In this document: positions 9,457 to 18,783 of the stretch, in pieces
Layout: each line of letters begins with the position of its first letter
Numbering within the stretch: the first letter of the stretch is position 1
DNA from: JAALLB01 sp017643495
GTDB lineage: Bacteria > Pseudomonadota > Alphaproteobacteria > Rhizobiales > Rhizobiaceae
Reading direction: 5' to 3'
Assembly (NCBI GenBank): GCA_965216105.1
Contig: OZ244147.1
Location: 930,001 to 994,000 of the forward strand
Length of the DNA stretch: 64,000 bases
Translations under genes and position numbers: made by a program
The notes under the pieces: generated by a model
Told to the model about the DNA's origin: nothing
Database searches by the model: none
The model's input: only the letters and a program-made list of their open reading frames with translations

Positions 9457-10355
9457 CAGCGCCCCCGTTCGCCCAGGTGTGTGTGCAGTGCTACCAGTGC
9501 CTCGGAAGCCAGCCGGTCCGTGTGGTGACGGATGAAGCTCCAGCCCAGTTGACCGGTCAGTTGCCGCATTGCACTGGTTCGGCTGCGGATTTCTGCGAAA
9601 TAATCCTGTTTCAGACTTTCGGCGTTACCAATGGTGAATGTCTCACGGCTTTCGGGGTCCTGGAATTCCACCCGACCGGAATAGGGAAAAACTTCTTCTA
9701 CAGGATCGATCAACTGGACGACATGACCACGCGCGCCGCGTTTGAACAGGCCGTGAAGGTTCTGCGCATTGACATCGACGGGGTCAAGAAAGTCGCTGAA
9801 CAATATGATATCACTGTGGGGACCCAGATCCGGATTGACCGGAAATTCGGTTTGCGGCTCTGAAAGTATGAGAGCCTGTGCCAGTCTCTCTGCAGCATTG
9901 CGGCTCAGGATCGGTTTTGTGTTGCCGAGCCAGCCAATCCTTTCACCACTGCGTGCCAGCAATTCTGCCATCGCAAATGCGAGAACAAGAGCGCGCGACT
10001 GTTTTGCCACAGTGGCCTGTTCCGATCTGAAAAGCATGGAAGGGGATTCGTCCACCCATAACCAAACCGTATGGGCTGCCTGCCATTCCTTGTCCTGAAC
10101 GAAAATGCTGGTTTCATCCCGTGCAGAACGGCGCCAGTCGATCCGGGACATGGTTTCGCCGGGCAGATAGGGGCGAAACTGCCAGAAGTTTTCGCCGATG
10201 CCGCGTTTTCTGCGCCCATGCCAGCCTGAGAAGACCGTGTTGGCGACGCGTCTGGCCTCAACCAGCAGATCGGGTATCAGGCTGGCCCGGGCTCGTGCCC
10301 GCTCCATTGTTTCCCGTCCGGTTTCACGCGGCGCAATCGTGCCCAGTGGCGGCAT
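9456..10355 (-). CDS. DUF58 domain protein
   Basis: The product has 299 residues. The DUF58 signature is clear at about residues 62-92 (FRPYLPGETMSRIDWRRSAR, then ETSIFVQDKEW). A VWA-like metal site may follow in VWLWVDESPSM. There is no membrane segment. DUF58 proteins are partners of MoxR ATPases and are thought to act as VWA-like client adaptors. Start and stop codons overlap by one base with both neighbours (TAATG upstream, TGATG downstream), which indicates one co-translated unit. Confidence 0.88.
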   Translation of the reverse strand: MPPLGTIAPRETGRETMERARARASLIPDLLVEARRVANTVFSGWHGRRKRGIGENFWQFRPYLPGETMSRIDWRRSARDETSIFVQDKEWQAAHTVWLWVDESPSMLFRSEQATVAKQSRALVLAFAMAELLARSGERIGWLGNTKPILSRNAAERLAQALILSEPQTEFPVNPDLGPHSDIILFSDFLDPVDVNAQNLHGLFKRGARGHVVQLIDPVEEVFPYSGRVEFQDPESRETFTIGNAESLKQDYFAEIRSRTSAMRQLTGQLGWSFIRHHTDRLASEALVALHTHLGERGR

Positions 10356-11365
10356 TATCCTATTCGCCCTTTCAGCGTGGAGATGACATCGCGCACCGTC
10401 ATGTTTTCCGCCCGTGCGGCGAAAGACAGTTGCATCCGGTGCTGCAAGACCGGTTCTGCAAGGGCAATGACGTCATCCACGGATGGTGCAAGTCGCCCGT
10501 CAAGCAGGGCGCGGGCGCGGACAGTCAGCATCAGTGACTGGGACGCGCGGGGGCCGGGGCCCCATGAAATGAACTCGGAAAGATCATCGGCAGTAGTGCC
10601 GGGCCGGGCCGAACGAACCAGTTCAAGAATTGCGTCAACGACACTTTTTCCAACCGGCAGACGGCGGACGAGGGTTTGCATTTCCCTGAGGCGACCTGCC
10701 TTCACAGCCTGGCTGGCTGATTGTTCATTTGTACCGGTGGTCTCGAAAAGGATGCGCCGCTCGGATTCCAAGTCTGGATAAAGTACGTCCACCTGCATCA
10801 AAAAGCGGTCAAGCTGGGCTTCGGGCAGAGGGTATGTCCCCTCCTGTTCAAGCGGGTTTTGTGTGGCAAGCACGTGAAAGGGAGCGGGCAGGTCGTAGCG
10901 TTTGCCTGCGATGGTCACGTGATATTCCTGCATGGCCTGAAGCAGGGCTGCCTGGGTTCTGGGGCTGGCCCGGTTGATTTCGTCAGCCATCAGAAGTTGT
11001 GCAAATACCGGTCCCTTGAGGAACTGGAATGAACGCTTGCCATCTGCATCCTGATGCAGGATTTCGGAACCCAGTATGTCTGAAGGCATCAGGTCAGGCG
11101 TAAACTGGATACGGCTTTCGTCCAGTCCGAGAACGGTGCCAAGTGTTTCTACCAGTTTGGTTTTGGCAAGGCCGGGCAATCCTACCAGCAATGCATGCCC
11201 TCCGGACAGAATGGTAACCAGAACGTTGGAGACCACATCCTCCTGTCCGAAAATGACTGTCCCGACATTGTCGCGGATCTGCCGGAGGTCACTTACGGCT
11301 TTTTCAGCCATTGCAATGACTTCTTTTTCATCGGTGCTGGACATTGAAGGATCGATTGCACTCAT
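10355..11365 (-). CDS. moxR: MoxR-family AAA+ ATPase
   Basis: This 336-residue AAA+ ATPase has a Walker A motif at residues 62-69 (GLPGLAKT), Walker B at about 125-130 (LLMADEI), and the MoxR signature ATQNPLEQEGTYPLPEAQLD. MoxR proteins are chaperone-like ATPases that mature or insert metal cofactors into partner complexes. It is the first gene of the minus-strand cluster moxR-DUF58-DUF4159-membrane protein. The promoter should lie in the 195-base gap shared with the divergent DUF1285 gene. Confidence 0.92.
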   Translation of the reverse strand: MSAIDPSMSSTDEKEVIAMAEKAVSDLRQIRDNVGTVIFGQEDVVSNVLVTILSGGHALLVGLPGLAKTKLVETLGTVLGLDESRIQFTPDLMPSDILGSEILHQDADGKRSFQFLKGPVFAQLLMADEINRASPRTQAALLQAMQEYHVTIAGKRYDLPAPFHVLATQNPLEQEGTYPLPEAQLDRFLMQVDVLYPDLESERRILFETTGTNEQSASQAVKAGRLREMQTLVRRLPVGKSVVDAILELVRSARPGTTADDLSEFISWGPGPRASQSLMLTVRARALLDGRLAPSVDDVIALAEPVLQHRMQLSFAARAENMTVRDVISTLKGRIG

Positions 11366-11560
11366 GGAAAAAGCTCCGGACTGGTTTGCATCAATGGGTA
11401 ATACACTAAATATAACAGTGTAATTGTCGAATGTGTGACTGCAAGCATTTTGATGCTGGACAATTATTGTTGATCTGTTGCGGTGTCGTGTTGCAGCGAC
11501 TTACAATGGCAAGACAATCATGTTTGACGGCAATGTAATGGTGGTTCCGGAGGCTGGAGT

Positions 11561-12175
11561 ATGAATGATAGTGCGGAAGGATCAGGACAGGGCGGCCTTG
11601 CCGGCCTTGAAGCCCTGGTTTCCCGTGCCGGTGGAGCAGGGAAGGGGTTGCCCCCGGTCGATAAATGGAATCCCGAGTTTTGTGGTGACCTCGACATGGA
11701 AATAAAGGCCGATGGCACCTGGTTTTATCTGGGTACGCCAATCGGCCGCCATGCACTGGTCAAGTTGTTTTCCAGTGTTTTGCGCAAGGATGATGATGGC
11801 AAGACGTATCTTGTTACTCCCGTCGAACGGGTCGGGATACGGGTCGAGGATGCTCATTTTGTTGCAGTCGAGATGAATGCAAGTGAAAAGGCAGGCGAGC
11901 AGGTCCTCACTTTCCGGACAAATGTTGACGATGTGGTCGAAGTCGGCCCGGAGAACCCTTTGCGGTTTGAAATCGCCGAGGAGAATGACGGGGTGAAGCC
12001 CTATGTCCTGGTTCGTGGCCGGCTTGAAGCCCTGCTCGCGCGACCGGTCATGTATGAACTGGTTGCCCATGGAGAAGAGATCGATGTCGAGGGCAAAAAA
12101 ATGTTTGCAGTGCGAAGCAAGGGCGAGGTTTATCCCATCATGGAAGCATCAGAACTGGCCCGCCTCAGCGCCTGA
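11561..12175 (+). CDS. DUF1285 domain protein
   Basis: The 204-residue product matches the DUF1285 family found beside CoA pyrophosphatase and the CCA enzyme in Rhizobiales. Characteristic parts are PPVDKWNPEFCGDLDMEIKA near the N terminus, GTWFYLGTPIGR, and VTPVERVGIRVEDAHFVAVE. It is a soluble cytoplasmic protein of unknown activity with beta-rich character. It opens a plus-strand group with the NUDIX and cca genes; the gap to the next start is 14 bases. Confidence 0.85.
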   Translation: MNDSAEGSGQGGLAGLEALVSRAGGAGKGLPPVDKWNPEFCGDLDMEIKADGTWFYLGTPIGRHALVKLFSSVLRKDDDGKTYLVTPVERVGIRVEDAHFVAVEMNASEKAGEQVLTFRTNVDDVVEVGPENPLRFEIAEENDGVKPYVLVRGRLEALLARPVMYELVAHGEEIDVEGKKMFAVRSKGEVYPIMEASELARLSA

Positions 12176-12189
12176 ACGGAAAGATCACC

Positions 12190-12816
12190 TTGTCTGTTAC
12201 CGAATTACAATCCCTGGCCGATATTCGTGTGCTGGTCATGGCCTCGCAACATGAGGCAAGTGATACAGATGGCGATTTTCACCTGAACCCGGAGCTTCGT
12301 GAGGGGATAATCGGGAGTGCCAAAAGGGATGCTGCTGTTCTCATTGGTCTGGTTGAACGGAGTGAAGGGGTTCAAGTCATACTGACGAAACGCACGGAAA
12401 GGCTTTCTTCCCACTCCGGCCAGATTGCTTTTCCCGGCGGGAAGATTGACCGGGCCGATGTCTCACCGGAAGCGGCGGCATTGCGGGAGGCATGGGAGGA
12501 GATCGGGCTTGAAACCGACGAAGTACGGGTGATGGGTCGCCTGCCGGATTATCATACCGGTTCCGGATTTCGTATTGCGCCGGTGCTAGGAGAAGTAAAC
12601 CCTGATGCGGATTTCAGAATAAATCCGGACGAAGTGGATTACATGTTTGAAGTTCCGTTCAATTTTCTGATGAACCCGAAAAACCACGTAAAGGCCAGCA
12701 GGGTATTCAGGGGTGCCGAGCGTCGCTATTACGAAATGCCGTTTGGAGAACATTATATCTGGGGTGTGACTGCAGGGATCATTCGCGCCATGCATGACAG
12801 GATTTTTGCATCGTGA
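12190..12816 (+). CDS. CoA pyrophosphatase, NUDIX family
   Basis: The 208-residue product carries the CoA-type signature LTKRTERLSSHSGQIAFPGG immediately followed by the Nudix box (GGKIDRADVSPEAAALREAW, then EEIGL, about residues 83-107). Family members hydrolyse coenzyme A to 3',5'-ADP and 4'-phosphopantetheine. The start shown is a TTG 14 bases after the DUF1285 stop; an ATG at 12238 is the alternative and would leave the fold intact. Its stop overlaps the GTG of the next gene (GTGA), suggesting coupling. Confidence 0.88.
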   Translation: MSVTELQSLADIRVLVMASQHEASDTDGDFHLNPELREGIIGSAKRDAAVLIGLVERSEGVQVILTKRTERLSSHSGQIAFPGGKIDRADVSPEAAALREAWEEIGLETDEVRVMGRLPDYHTGSGFRIAPVLGEVNPDADFRINPDEVDYMFEVPFNFLMNPKNHVKASRVFRGAERRYYEMPFGEHYIWGVTAGIIRAMHDRIFAS

Positions 12817-14066
12817 AAGCAAAGGACGATATGCGCATAGAAAACGCGGAATGGCTGAAGGACCCGGTGTTGCAACGGCTTTTTGATGCGCTTGAAGGAA
12901 ACGGAGCCGAAACCAGGGTAGTCGGTGGAGCTGTCCGAAATACCCTCATGGATGAAGATGTCACCGAAGTTGACCTTTGTACTACCCTGCTGCCGGACGC
13001 AGTGGTTGAAAGGTTGAACGGTAGCGATTTCAAAACAGTTCCGACCGGCATTGAACACGGCACGGTAACAGTGGTCTCCGGGGGACAGCATTACGAGATT
13101 ACGACCCTGCGGGAGGATGTGGAAACAGATGGGCGCCATGCCGTTGTACGTTTCGGCACGGACTGGCAGCGTGATGCGGAGCGTCGCGATCTCACCATCA
13201 ATGCGCTTTACTGTGACCGTCATGGCCTGATCCATGACCCGCTGCAGGGTATTGATGACGTCATGAAGCGTGAGGTTCGTTTCATTGGTGATCCTGCCCG
13301 GCGTATCAGTGAGGATGCCTTGCGGATTCTCCGGTTTTTCCGGTTCTTTGCCCAATATGGCAGTGGCAGGCCCGATGCGGCGGGACTAAAGGCCTGCGCA
13401 GCTTCCCGAACCAGTATCAAGCAGCTTTCTGCAGAGCGTGTATGGACGGAATTGCGAAAAATTCTGTCGGTGTCCGATCCGGGCCGTGCCTTGCTGTGGA
13501 TGCGTACGACCGGAATTCTAGAAATGGTGCTGCCGGAAAGCGAGAAATGGGGCATTGATACAATACCTTCTCTGGTCCGCCTTGAGGCATCCGAGAACTG
13601 GGCACCCGATCCACTGATCCGCCTGATGGCCATCATTCGCCCGCATGTGCCGAATGTGCAGCAGCTGGCAAAGCGGCTTGCCATGTCCAATCGTGAGCTG
13701 GAACGGCTGGAGGCCTGGGCAGAAAGCCAGCCGCCGACGCTTGATGTGTCGATGGATGAATTCCAGAAGCAACTTTACCGCGGTTCACAACAGGGAATTG
13801 TTGACAGGATTCGCCTTGAGGCGGCGCATCAGGAGGCAGACCGGAATGGTGGGCAACTGGAAAAACTGCTCAAGATGATCTGCCAAGCGCGACGCTGGCA
13901 GCGTCCGTCCATGCCGGTTCAGGGACGCGACCTGGTGGAACTGGGAATACCCGCTGGTCCTGAAATGGGCAAGATTCTTTCAGAACTGGAGGAAGCCTGG
14001 ATTGATAGCGGGTTCCAGCTGGACAGGCAGGCATTGCTTGTCATGGTGCAGGACAACCAGGAATAA
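12813..14066 (+). CDS. cca: CCA tRNA nucleotidyltransferase / poly(A) polymerase-like
   Basis: This class II nucleotidyltransferase adds or repairs the CCA end of tRNAs. The palm-domain start VVGGAVRNTLM is at about residues 31-41 and the catalytic carboxylates are in EVDLCTT; a region rich in arginine (DAERRDLTINALYC) and the neck motif GDPARRISEDALRILRFFRF follow. The length of 417 is normal for Rhizobiales. The GTG at 12813 overlaps the upstream stop, but an ATG at 12831 preceded by AAAGGA could be the real start, giving 411 residues. Confidence 0.93.
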   Translation: MKAKDDMRIENAEWLKDPVLQRLFDALEGNGAETRVVGGAVRNTLMDEDVTEVDLCTTLLPDAVVERLNGSDFKTVPTGIEHGTVTVVSGGQHYEITTLREDVETDGRHAVVRFGTDWQRDAERRDLTINALYCDRHGLIHDPLQGIDDVMKREVRFIGDPARRISEDALRILRFFRFFAQYGSGRPDAAGLKACAASRTSIKQLSAERVWTELRKILSVSDPGRALLWMRTTGILEMVLPESEKWGIDTIPSLVRLEASENWAPDPLIRLMAIIRPHVPNVQQLAKRLAMSNRELERLEAWAESQPPTLDVSMDEFQKQLYRGSQQGIVDRIRLEAAHQEADRNGGQLEKLLKMICQARRWQRPSMPVQGRDLVELGIPAGPEMGKILSELEEAWIDSGFQLDRQALLVMVQDNQE

Positions 14067-14075
14067 ACTGAAACG

Positions 14076-14714
14076 TTAGCAGGACGAGAGAGCGATGCTG
14101 CGGAAGGCAGACAAGGCCTTGCCGGATCGTGATATAATTTGTGCAGCATCGGGGCGGGGCATGGCACCCGTTACGCATCTTATCTGCCAGTCGCCAACCA
14201 GCAGATTGATATAAAGCTCGGCAAGTTCTTCAGGCAGCCAGTGACCGGACAGGTTTTCCGATGAAACAAACCGCTGCATCAGGTTTCTGAACAAGGGAAA
14301 GAGGTCCTCGCGCCCGAACGCAGCCAGCGCCTCGCCGAGTTGACCGGTATGGTCTGCTGCGGCGGCCCGGCTGAGGGCTACAGCCCTCGGTCCGGTCAAC
14401 ATGCCCAGCAAAACAGGGCCAAGTTCTTCAAAGCACTGTTCAATGCTCTTGTCCTGCCGGATTGCCTCATTCAGCAGGTTGCGGGCCTGTGTGGCATTTG
14501 ACTTCACCATTTCACCAAACAGGCCGCGCTTGTCACCATACCAGCGATAAAGCGTCTGGTTGGAAGTGCCCGCCCGTTTGGCAATGCTCAGCATTGAAGT
14601 GCTCTCATAACCCTTTTCCTGAAGCAGTTCGTAGGCTGCCTTCTCGATCTGCATGAACTTGCCATCCCGGTCCCTCATGGCTGCACTCCCCGTTTTCTGC
14701 CGGTTGCTTGACAT
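14076..14714 (-). CDS. TetR/AcrR-family repressor
   Basis: The product has about 212 residues from the ATG at 14714; a longer frame reaches 14771 but would run through the operator. The N-terminal helix-turn-helix is clear (STSMLSIAKRAGTSNQTLYR, then WYGDKRGLF). The C-terminal ligand-binding domain is helical and not assigned. The gene is divergent from the DUF1772 membrane protein, and the 69 bases between them carry repeated GTGTAC half sites, so it most likely represses both itself and that neighbour. Confidence 0.9.
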   Translation of the reverse strand: MSSNRQKTGSAAMRDRDGKFMQIEKAAYELLQEKGYESTSMLSIAKRAGTSNQTLYRWYGDKRGLFGEMVKSNATQARNLLNEAIRQDKSIEQCFEELGPVLLGMLTGPRAVALSRAAAADHTGQLGEALAAFGREDLFPLFRNLMQRFVSSENLSGHWLPEELAELYINLLVGDWQIRCVTGAMPRPDAAQIISRSGKALSAFRSIALSSC

Positions 14715-14716
14715 GG

Positions 14717-14760
14717 GTGTACACTCATGTACACATAGAAGCAATAGCACACATGTGTAC
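14717..14760. promoter_or_regulatory. Nested palindromes, likely TetR operator
   Basis: Two inverted repeats share one half site: GTGTAC-ACTCAT-GTACAC (14717-14734), and GTACACAT (14729-14736) paired with ATGTGTAC (14753-14760). They fill the gap between the TetR start codon and the DUF1772 start codon. This is the expected place and form for a TetR dimer operator, possibly with two dimers. Confidence 0.7.
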
Positions 14761-14783
14761 ACTTTTGCCAAGGATATGCTGCC

Positions 14784-15281
14784 ATGTACGCACTGATGCG
14801 TTTTTCCGCCCTGATTGCGTTGCTCTTGACAGGCGCAATATTCGGTTTCTTCTATGCTTGGGTGTGTTCGACGATGTGGGGGCTGGATAATGCTGATCCC
14901 CGTGTCGCCATTCAGGCGATGCAGGCAATGAACCAGTCGGTTCGCAATGCGGTTTTTGCCCCGGCATTCTTCGGAACACCAATTGCCCTTTCAATTGCAG
15001 CAGCGTTGGCCTGGCTCGGAGGAAGGCGGCTAGCGATGGCTTTCTTTGCAGCTTCTGCGATTGTCTATTTCTGCTTCGGTCTTGTCCTCACGATGATGGT
15101 CAATGTGCCGATGAATGAAGCGCTGGCAGTTGAAGGCCCCATTGTTGATCAGGCAGTTGCAGCCGAAACGTGGCTTGCCTATTCCGGCAAGTGGCAATTC
15201 TGGAACCAGATGCGCACAATAGCCTCGGGCATTGCCCTTCTGCTTTGTGGGGCAGGGATGCTTGCCCTTCACAAAAACTGA
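14784..15281 (+). CDS. DUF1772 (anthrone oxygenase-like) membrane protein
   Basis: This 165-residue integral membrane protein has four hydrophobic segments (about residues 7-28, 57-78, 83-105 and 141-160) with the DUF1772 pattern NVPMNEAL after the third. Relatives include fungal anthrone oxygenases, but bacterial members have no established reaction. It is probably controlled by the divergent TetR protein through the shared operator. The convergent MFS gene ends four bases after its stop. Confidence 0.8.
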   Translation: MYALMRFSALIALLLTGAIFGFFYAWVCSTMWGLDNADPRVAIQAMQAMNQSVRNAVFAPAFFGTPIALSIAAALAWLGGRRLAMAFFAASAIVYFCFGLVLTMMVNVPMNEALAVEGPIVDQAVAAETWLAYSGKWQFWNQMRTIASGIALLLCGAGMLALHKN

Positions 15282-15285
15282 GATG

Positions 15286-16527
15286 TCAGGACGGCCTGAC
15301 TGTTTCAAGGCCGCGCTCTGTCCACCACATTGCAGCAAGGGACACCAGTCCAAGGCTGGCAAAACCACCCACCAGGGGCAGGACCGTGCCGTCAAAAAGA
15401 TAGCCGATCAGCCAACCCAAAGGCAGTGCGATAAATGTGGACAGGGAACCGACAACAGCAGCGCCCAGTCCGGCAAGGTGTCCAAGCGGCTCCATGGCAA
15501 GGGCATTGAAGTTGCCGAACAGAATGCCGAAACAGAAAAAGGTTGCGATCAGCCATATCATGGTCAGCCAGAGTGGGGGAAGAAACCCGTAAACAAACAT
15601 GTAAAGGCAAAAGGCACAGGAAAAAGCTGTCAGACCGAGCAGTGATCGCCAGGTCATGTAGCGCATTCCCAGCCTGACCACGACCCTGGAATTGAAAATG
15701 CTAGCTGCACCGATCGCCAGGGCTGCCATTCCGAAATACAGCGCAAAATACTGGCCTGAATTATAGGCAATCTGGAAAACCTGCTGGGCAGAATTGAGAT
15801 AACCAAGCAAGCCACCAAAGGCAAAACCTGCCGTAATTGTGTAGCCGGTGGCAATGCGTATGGTCAGGACCTCGCCAATGCCGCCCATAATGTTTTTAAG
15901 CGAGAATTTTCGCCGGTCTGCGCTTGCAAGCGTTTCCGGCTGGCGAATTCCGAACCACGCAAATGCAACCACTGCAGTAAGCAGAAGCATAATGAAAATT
16001 CCGCGCCAGTCAGCGACAAGCAGCACCCCTTGGCCGATTGCCGGGGCAACTGCCGGAATAAGAACGAATACCGCCATCACAATGGACATGATCCGCGCCA
16101 TGGCCCGCCCTTCATAACAGTCGCGTACCAAGGCGAGACTGACGATACGGGGAGCCGCTGCACCCAGTCCCTGAAGGACACGCCCGACCAGCATGACTGT
16201 GAAATTGCCGGCAAACATGCACATGAGCGTGCCTATAATGAAGATGATGTAGCCCCAGTAGATGACCGGTTTCCTGCCAAAACTGTCAGAGAGCGGACCG
16301 GATATGATCTGACCAGCCGCAAAACCAAGGAACATTGCCGATATAACGAGCTGCACATCATTCGGATTAACGACACCCAAATCCTTTCCGATGACATCAA
16401 GGGCCGGCAGCATTGCATCAATGGAAAGCGCCAGCACCGAGATCATCATTGCCAGAAGCAGGATGAATTCAGGCAGTTTCAGCGCTTTTTGTACGGTGGG
16501 GGATACATCGGTGTTTGTCAGGGCCAT
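15286..16527 (-). CDS. MFS drug efflux transporter, Bcr/CflA type
   Basis: The 413-residue protein has twelve predicted membrane segments and the MFS motif A between segments 2 and 3 (GPLSDSFGRKPVI). The motif-C-like stretch and the start IDAMLPALDVIGKDLGV fit the Bcr/CflA drug:proton antiporter subfamily. It would export small toxic compounds across the inner membrane. Its N-terminal codons overlap the end of hemF by 10 bases on the same strand, so it is probably co-transcribed with hemF. Confidence 0.88.
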   Translation of the reverse strand: MALTNTDVSPTVQKALKLPEFILLLAMMISVLALSIDAMLPALDVIGKDLGVVNPNDVQLVISAMFLGFAAGQIISGPLSDSFGRKPVIYWGYIIFIIGTLMCMFAGNFTVMLVGRVLQGLGAAAPRIVSLALVRDCYEGRAMARIMSIVMAVFVLIPAVAPAIGQGVLLVADWRGIFIMLLLTAVVAFAWFGIRQPETLASADRRKFSLKNIMGGIGEVLTIRIATGYTITAGFAFGGLLGYLNSAQQVFQIAYNSGQYFALYFGMAALAIGAASIFNSRVVVRLGMRYMTWRSLLGLTAFSCAFCLYMFVYGFLPPLWLTMIWLIATFFCFGILFGNFNALAMEPLGHLAGLGAAVVGSLSTFIALPLGWLIGYLFDGTVLPLVGGFASLGLVSLAAMWWTERGLETVRPS

Positions 16528-17453
16528 TTTACTTCCGGGGGCATGGAGGACAAAATCGTTTCCACATTACCGCCCGTCTTCAGGCCGAAAATCGTACCGC
16601 GATCATACAAAAGATTGAATTCAACATAGCGTCCGCGTCGCACAAGTTGCTCCTCGCGCTGTTCGGGTGACCATTGTGTGTTGAAGTTCTTCTTTACTAG
16701 CGCTGGATAAACCACGTTGAAAGCGCGACCTACATCCTGCGTAAAGGCGAAGTCGGCTTCCCATCCCCCTTTTTCATCGGGTGAGTGCAGGTAGTCGTAG
16801 AAAATGCCGCCAACTCCGCGCATTTCATTACGGTGCTTCAGGAAAAAATACTCGTCGCACCAGTCCTTGTAGCTGTCGTAATCGGCCACCTCGTGACGGT
16901 CACAGGCAAACTTCATGGCCTTGTGAAACACCCTTGTGTCTTCGTCTTCCTGGGTGCGTCGTGCGTCCAGCACCGGGGTAAGGTCAGCGCCACCACCAAA
17001 CCAGTGACTGGTGGTAACGACCATGCGGGTATTCATGTGGACCGCTGGCACGTTTGGATTGTGTGGGTGGGCTATCAGCGAAATTCCTGACGCCCAGAAT
17101 TTGGGGTTGGTATCCGCGCCCGGTATCTGCTTGCGAAAATCCTCCGACAATTCGCCGTGTACGGTGGAGGTATGAACGCCGACTTTCTCAAATACACGGC
17201 CATGCATCATCGACATCTTGCCGCCGCCACCTTCACCCTCTTCCCGGTCCCAGTCTTTCTGGACAAAACGGCCCGGTTCCCGATCGCAATACGGGCCTTC
17301 CAGTGCGTCTTCCAGGTTTTCGAAACTGATGCAGATGGCATCCCGCAATTGTTCAAACCACTGGCGTGCCTTGTCCTGCTTGGCGGCGATGTCTTCAGGC
17401 AAGCCCGGAGGCGGTGGTTTACGTTTCTCGGACAATGGGTGAAACCTTTGCAA
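16518..17453 (-). CDS. hemF: Oxygen-dependent coproporphyrinogen III oxidase
   Basis: HemF converts coproporphyrinogen III to protoporphyrinogen IX with O2 in haem biosynthesis. The 311-residue length is normal. Family regions are seen: SLIAHPHNPNVPAVHMNTRM, WFGGGADLTPVL, and YVEFNLLYDRGTIFGLKTGG near the C terminus, with the conserved histidines and the metal site. It is cytoplasmic. It is the first gene of a two-gene unit with the MFS transporter. Confidence 0.95.
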   Translation of the reverse strand: MQRFHPLSEKRKPPPPGLPEDIAAKQDKARQWFEQLRDAICISFENLEDALEGPYCDREPGRFVQKDWDREEGEGGGGKMSMMHGRVFEKVGVHTSTVHGELSEDFRKQIPGADTNPKFWASGISLIAHPHNPNVPAVHMNTRMVVTTSHWFGGGADLTPVLDARRTQEDEDTRVFHKAMKFACDRHEVADYDSYKDWCDEYFFLKHRNEMRGVGGIFYDYLHSPDEKGGWEADFAFTQDVGRAFNVVYPALVKKNFNTQWSPEQREEQLVRRGRYVEFNLLYDRGTIFGLKTGGNVETILSSMPPEVKWP

Positions 17454-17656
17454 GTGCGGGAGAGGCGGTCGTGTTTGTCACTGCTTTACAAGGGAGCTTG
17501 CATATCGGTCAACTGCTTTGGTTAGACGCTGCCTGCAGCAGCCGAAAGTGCGCATGGAAAATCAACATATTGACATTTTAAAAATAAAATTCACATCATC
17601 TTGTGTATTCAGAATGTTGTAAGTGCAATTTTCGGATGTTGATCAAGGCAAGTGCG

Positions 17657-17977
17657 ATGGTGGAAGACAAAAAAGCCATTTATTCCGTTTCAGATGTTGA
17701 TCGTGCGGCCAGGGCTGTTGAAAAAACCCGGGTTGCCAACAAAAGCTGGGCGGAACGGCGTCGTGAGCTGAGAAACAATGTTCAACGCAAGGCTGCAGCA
17801 ACTCCGCTGTGGTGCAGGGAAACCTACACACTGCCGCGCGAACAGGCACGCGAGCAGGCGCGCAGGTTTTTCCAGAAATATCCCAAAGCTGCTTACTGGT
17901 CGGAAGTTGAAAACTGGCGAGTGCTGGATGATGGCCTGATAGAGTTTACCATGCGCCGATTGCCCAGCGCCGATTAA
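17657..17977 (+). CDS. Conserved hypothetical protein
   Basis: I do not recognise this family. From the ATG at 17657 it has 106 residues; an earlier in-frame start at 17603 is possible but lacks a clear ribosome site. It is highly basic, with an arginine-rich helix (SWAERRRELRNNVQRKAAAT) and no membrane segment. The second half (ARRFFQKYPKAAYWSEVENW) is aromatic-rich. It stands alone between hemF and the TspO-like gene. Confidence 0.6.
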   Translation: MVEDKKAIYSVSDVDRAARAVEKTRVANKSWAERRRELRNNVQRKAAATPLWCRETYTLPREQAREQARRFFQKYPKAAYWSEVENWRVLDDGLIEFTMRRLPSAD

Positions 17978-18064
17978 GCCAATTTTCCGAACTGGTGATT
18001 GCTGGAACGGATTGTCCGACAATGCGTTACACATGCCAGCCAATTAGTAGATGCCGGATTTTCC

Positions 18065-18781
18065 ATGTCACGACAAACGCTCGCCTATACAGTATTTTTG
18101 CTTTCCGTGATTTTTGCGCTCGCGCCGTTCCTGGCAACGGACTTTGCAGGTTATAATGCGGAAGACTTTCCTGTTCCCCAAAATAACCCAGTTATCCAGC
18201 CTGCTGGTTGGGCATTTTCCATTTGGGGCGTAATTTACCTGTGGCTCGTCGCCGGATCAGGCTATGGTGCGTTTCGTGCGGCTGCAAACACTGACTGGCA
18301 GGCAATGCGATATCCATTGGCGGTCAGCCTCGGCATTGGCGTTTTCTGGCTCACAGTTGCAGCCATGTCGCCACTCGCGGCAACTATCATGATTGTGTTG
18401 ATGGCTGCCGGTGCAATTCTCGCCCTTATTCGCAGTGGTACGGAATCTCCGCTGATGCAACGCGAACCAACAGCACTTTACGCAGGCTGGCTTACTGCCG
18501 CGACCGGTGTATCGATCGGCATTTGTCTCCCGGGTTATGGCATGCTCGATGCCGTGCCAGCGGGTGTGATTTCACTTGCCGGTGTGCTGATAGTGGCACT
18601 ATGGGTGCAGTCCATCAAACCCCATGCATGGGCCTATGCAGTTGGCATTTGCTGGGCACTGCTTGGCATTCTGGTGAAGAGTGTTAGCGCTGTGGAGCCA
18701 CAATGGCTTATCGCTGGAATTGCCGCTGCGGGCTTTCTTATCATAGGTGGGCGGGCAGTTTATTTCAGCGCAGGGAAATAG
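18065..18781 (+). CDS. TspO/MBR-like tryptophan-rich membrane protein
   Basis: The 238-residue protein has seven predicted membrane segments. The region NNPVIQPAGWAFSIWGVIYL is the TspO-type loop leading into the second helix. It belongs to the longer branch of tryptophan-rich sensory proteins, which are related to TspO porphyrin and cholesterol transport proteins, but the ligand of this branch is unknown. The ATG at 18065 is preferred over 17999 because membrane segment one begins right after it. Its proximity to hemF is suggestive of tetrapyrrole biology but not proof. Confidence 0.75.
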   Translation: MSRQTLAYTVFLLSVIFALAPFLATDFAGYNAEDFPVPQNNPVIQPAGWAFSIWGVIYLWLVAGSGYGAFRAAANTDWQAMRYPLAVSLGIGVFWLTVAAMSPLAATIMIVLMAAGAILALIRSGTESPLMQREPTALYAGWLTAATGVSIGICLPGYGMLDAVPAGVISLAGVLIVALWVQSIKPHAWAYAVGICWALLGILVKSVSAVEPQWLIAGIAAAGFLIIGGRAVYFSAGK

Positions 18782-18783
18782 GT

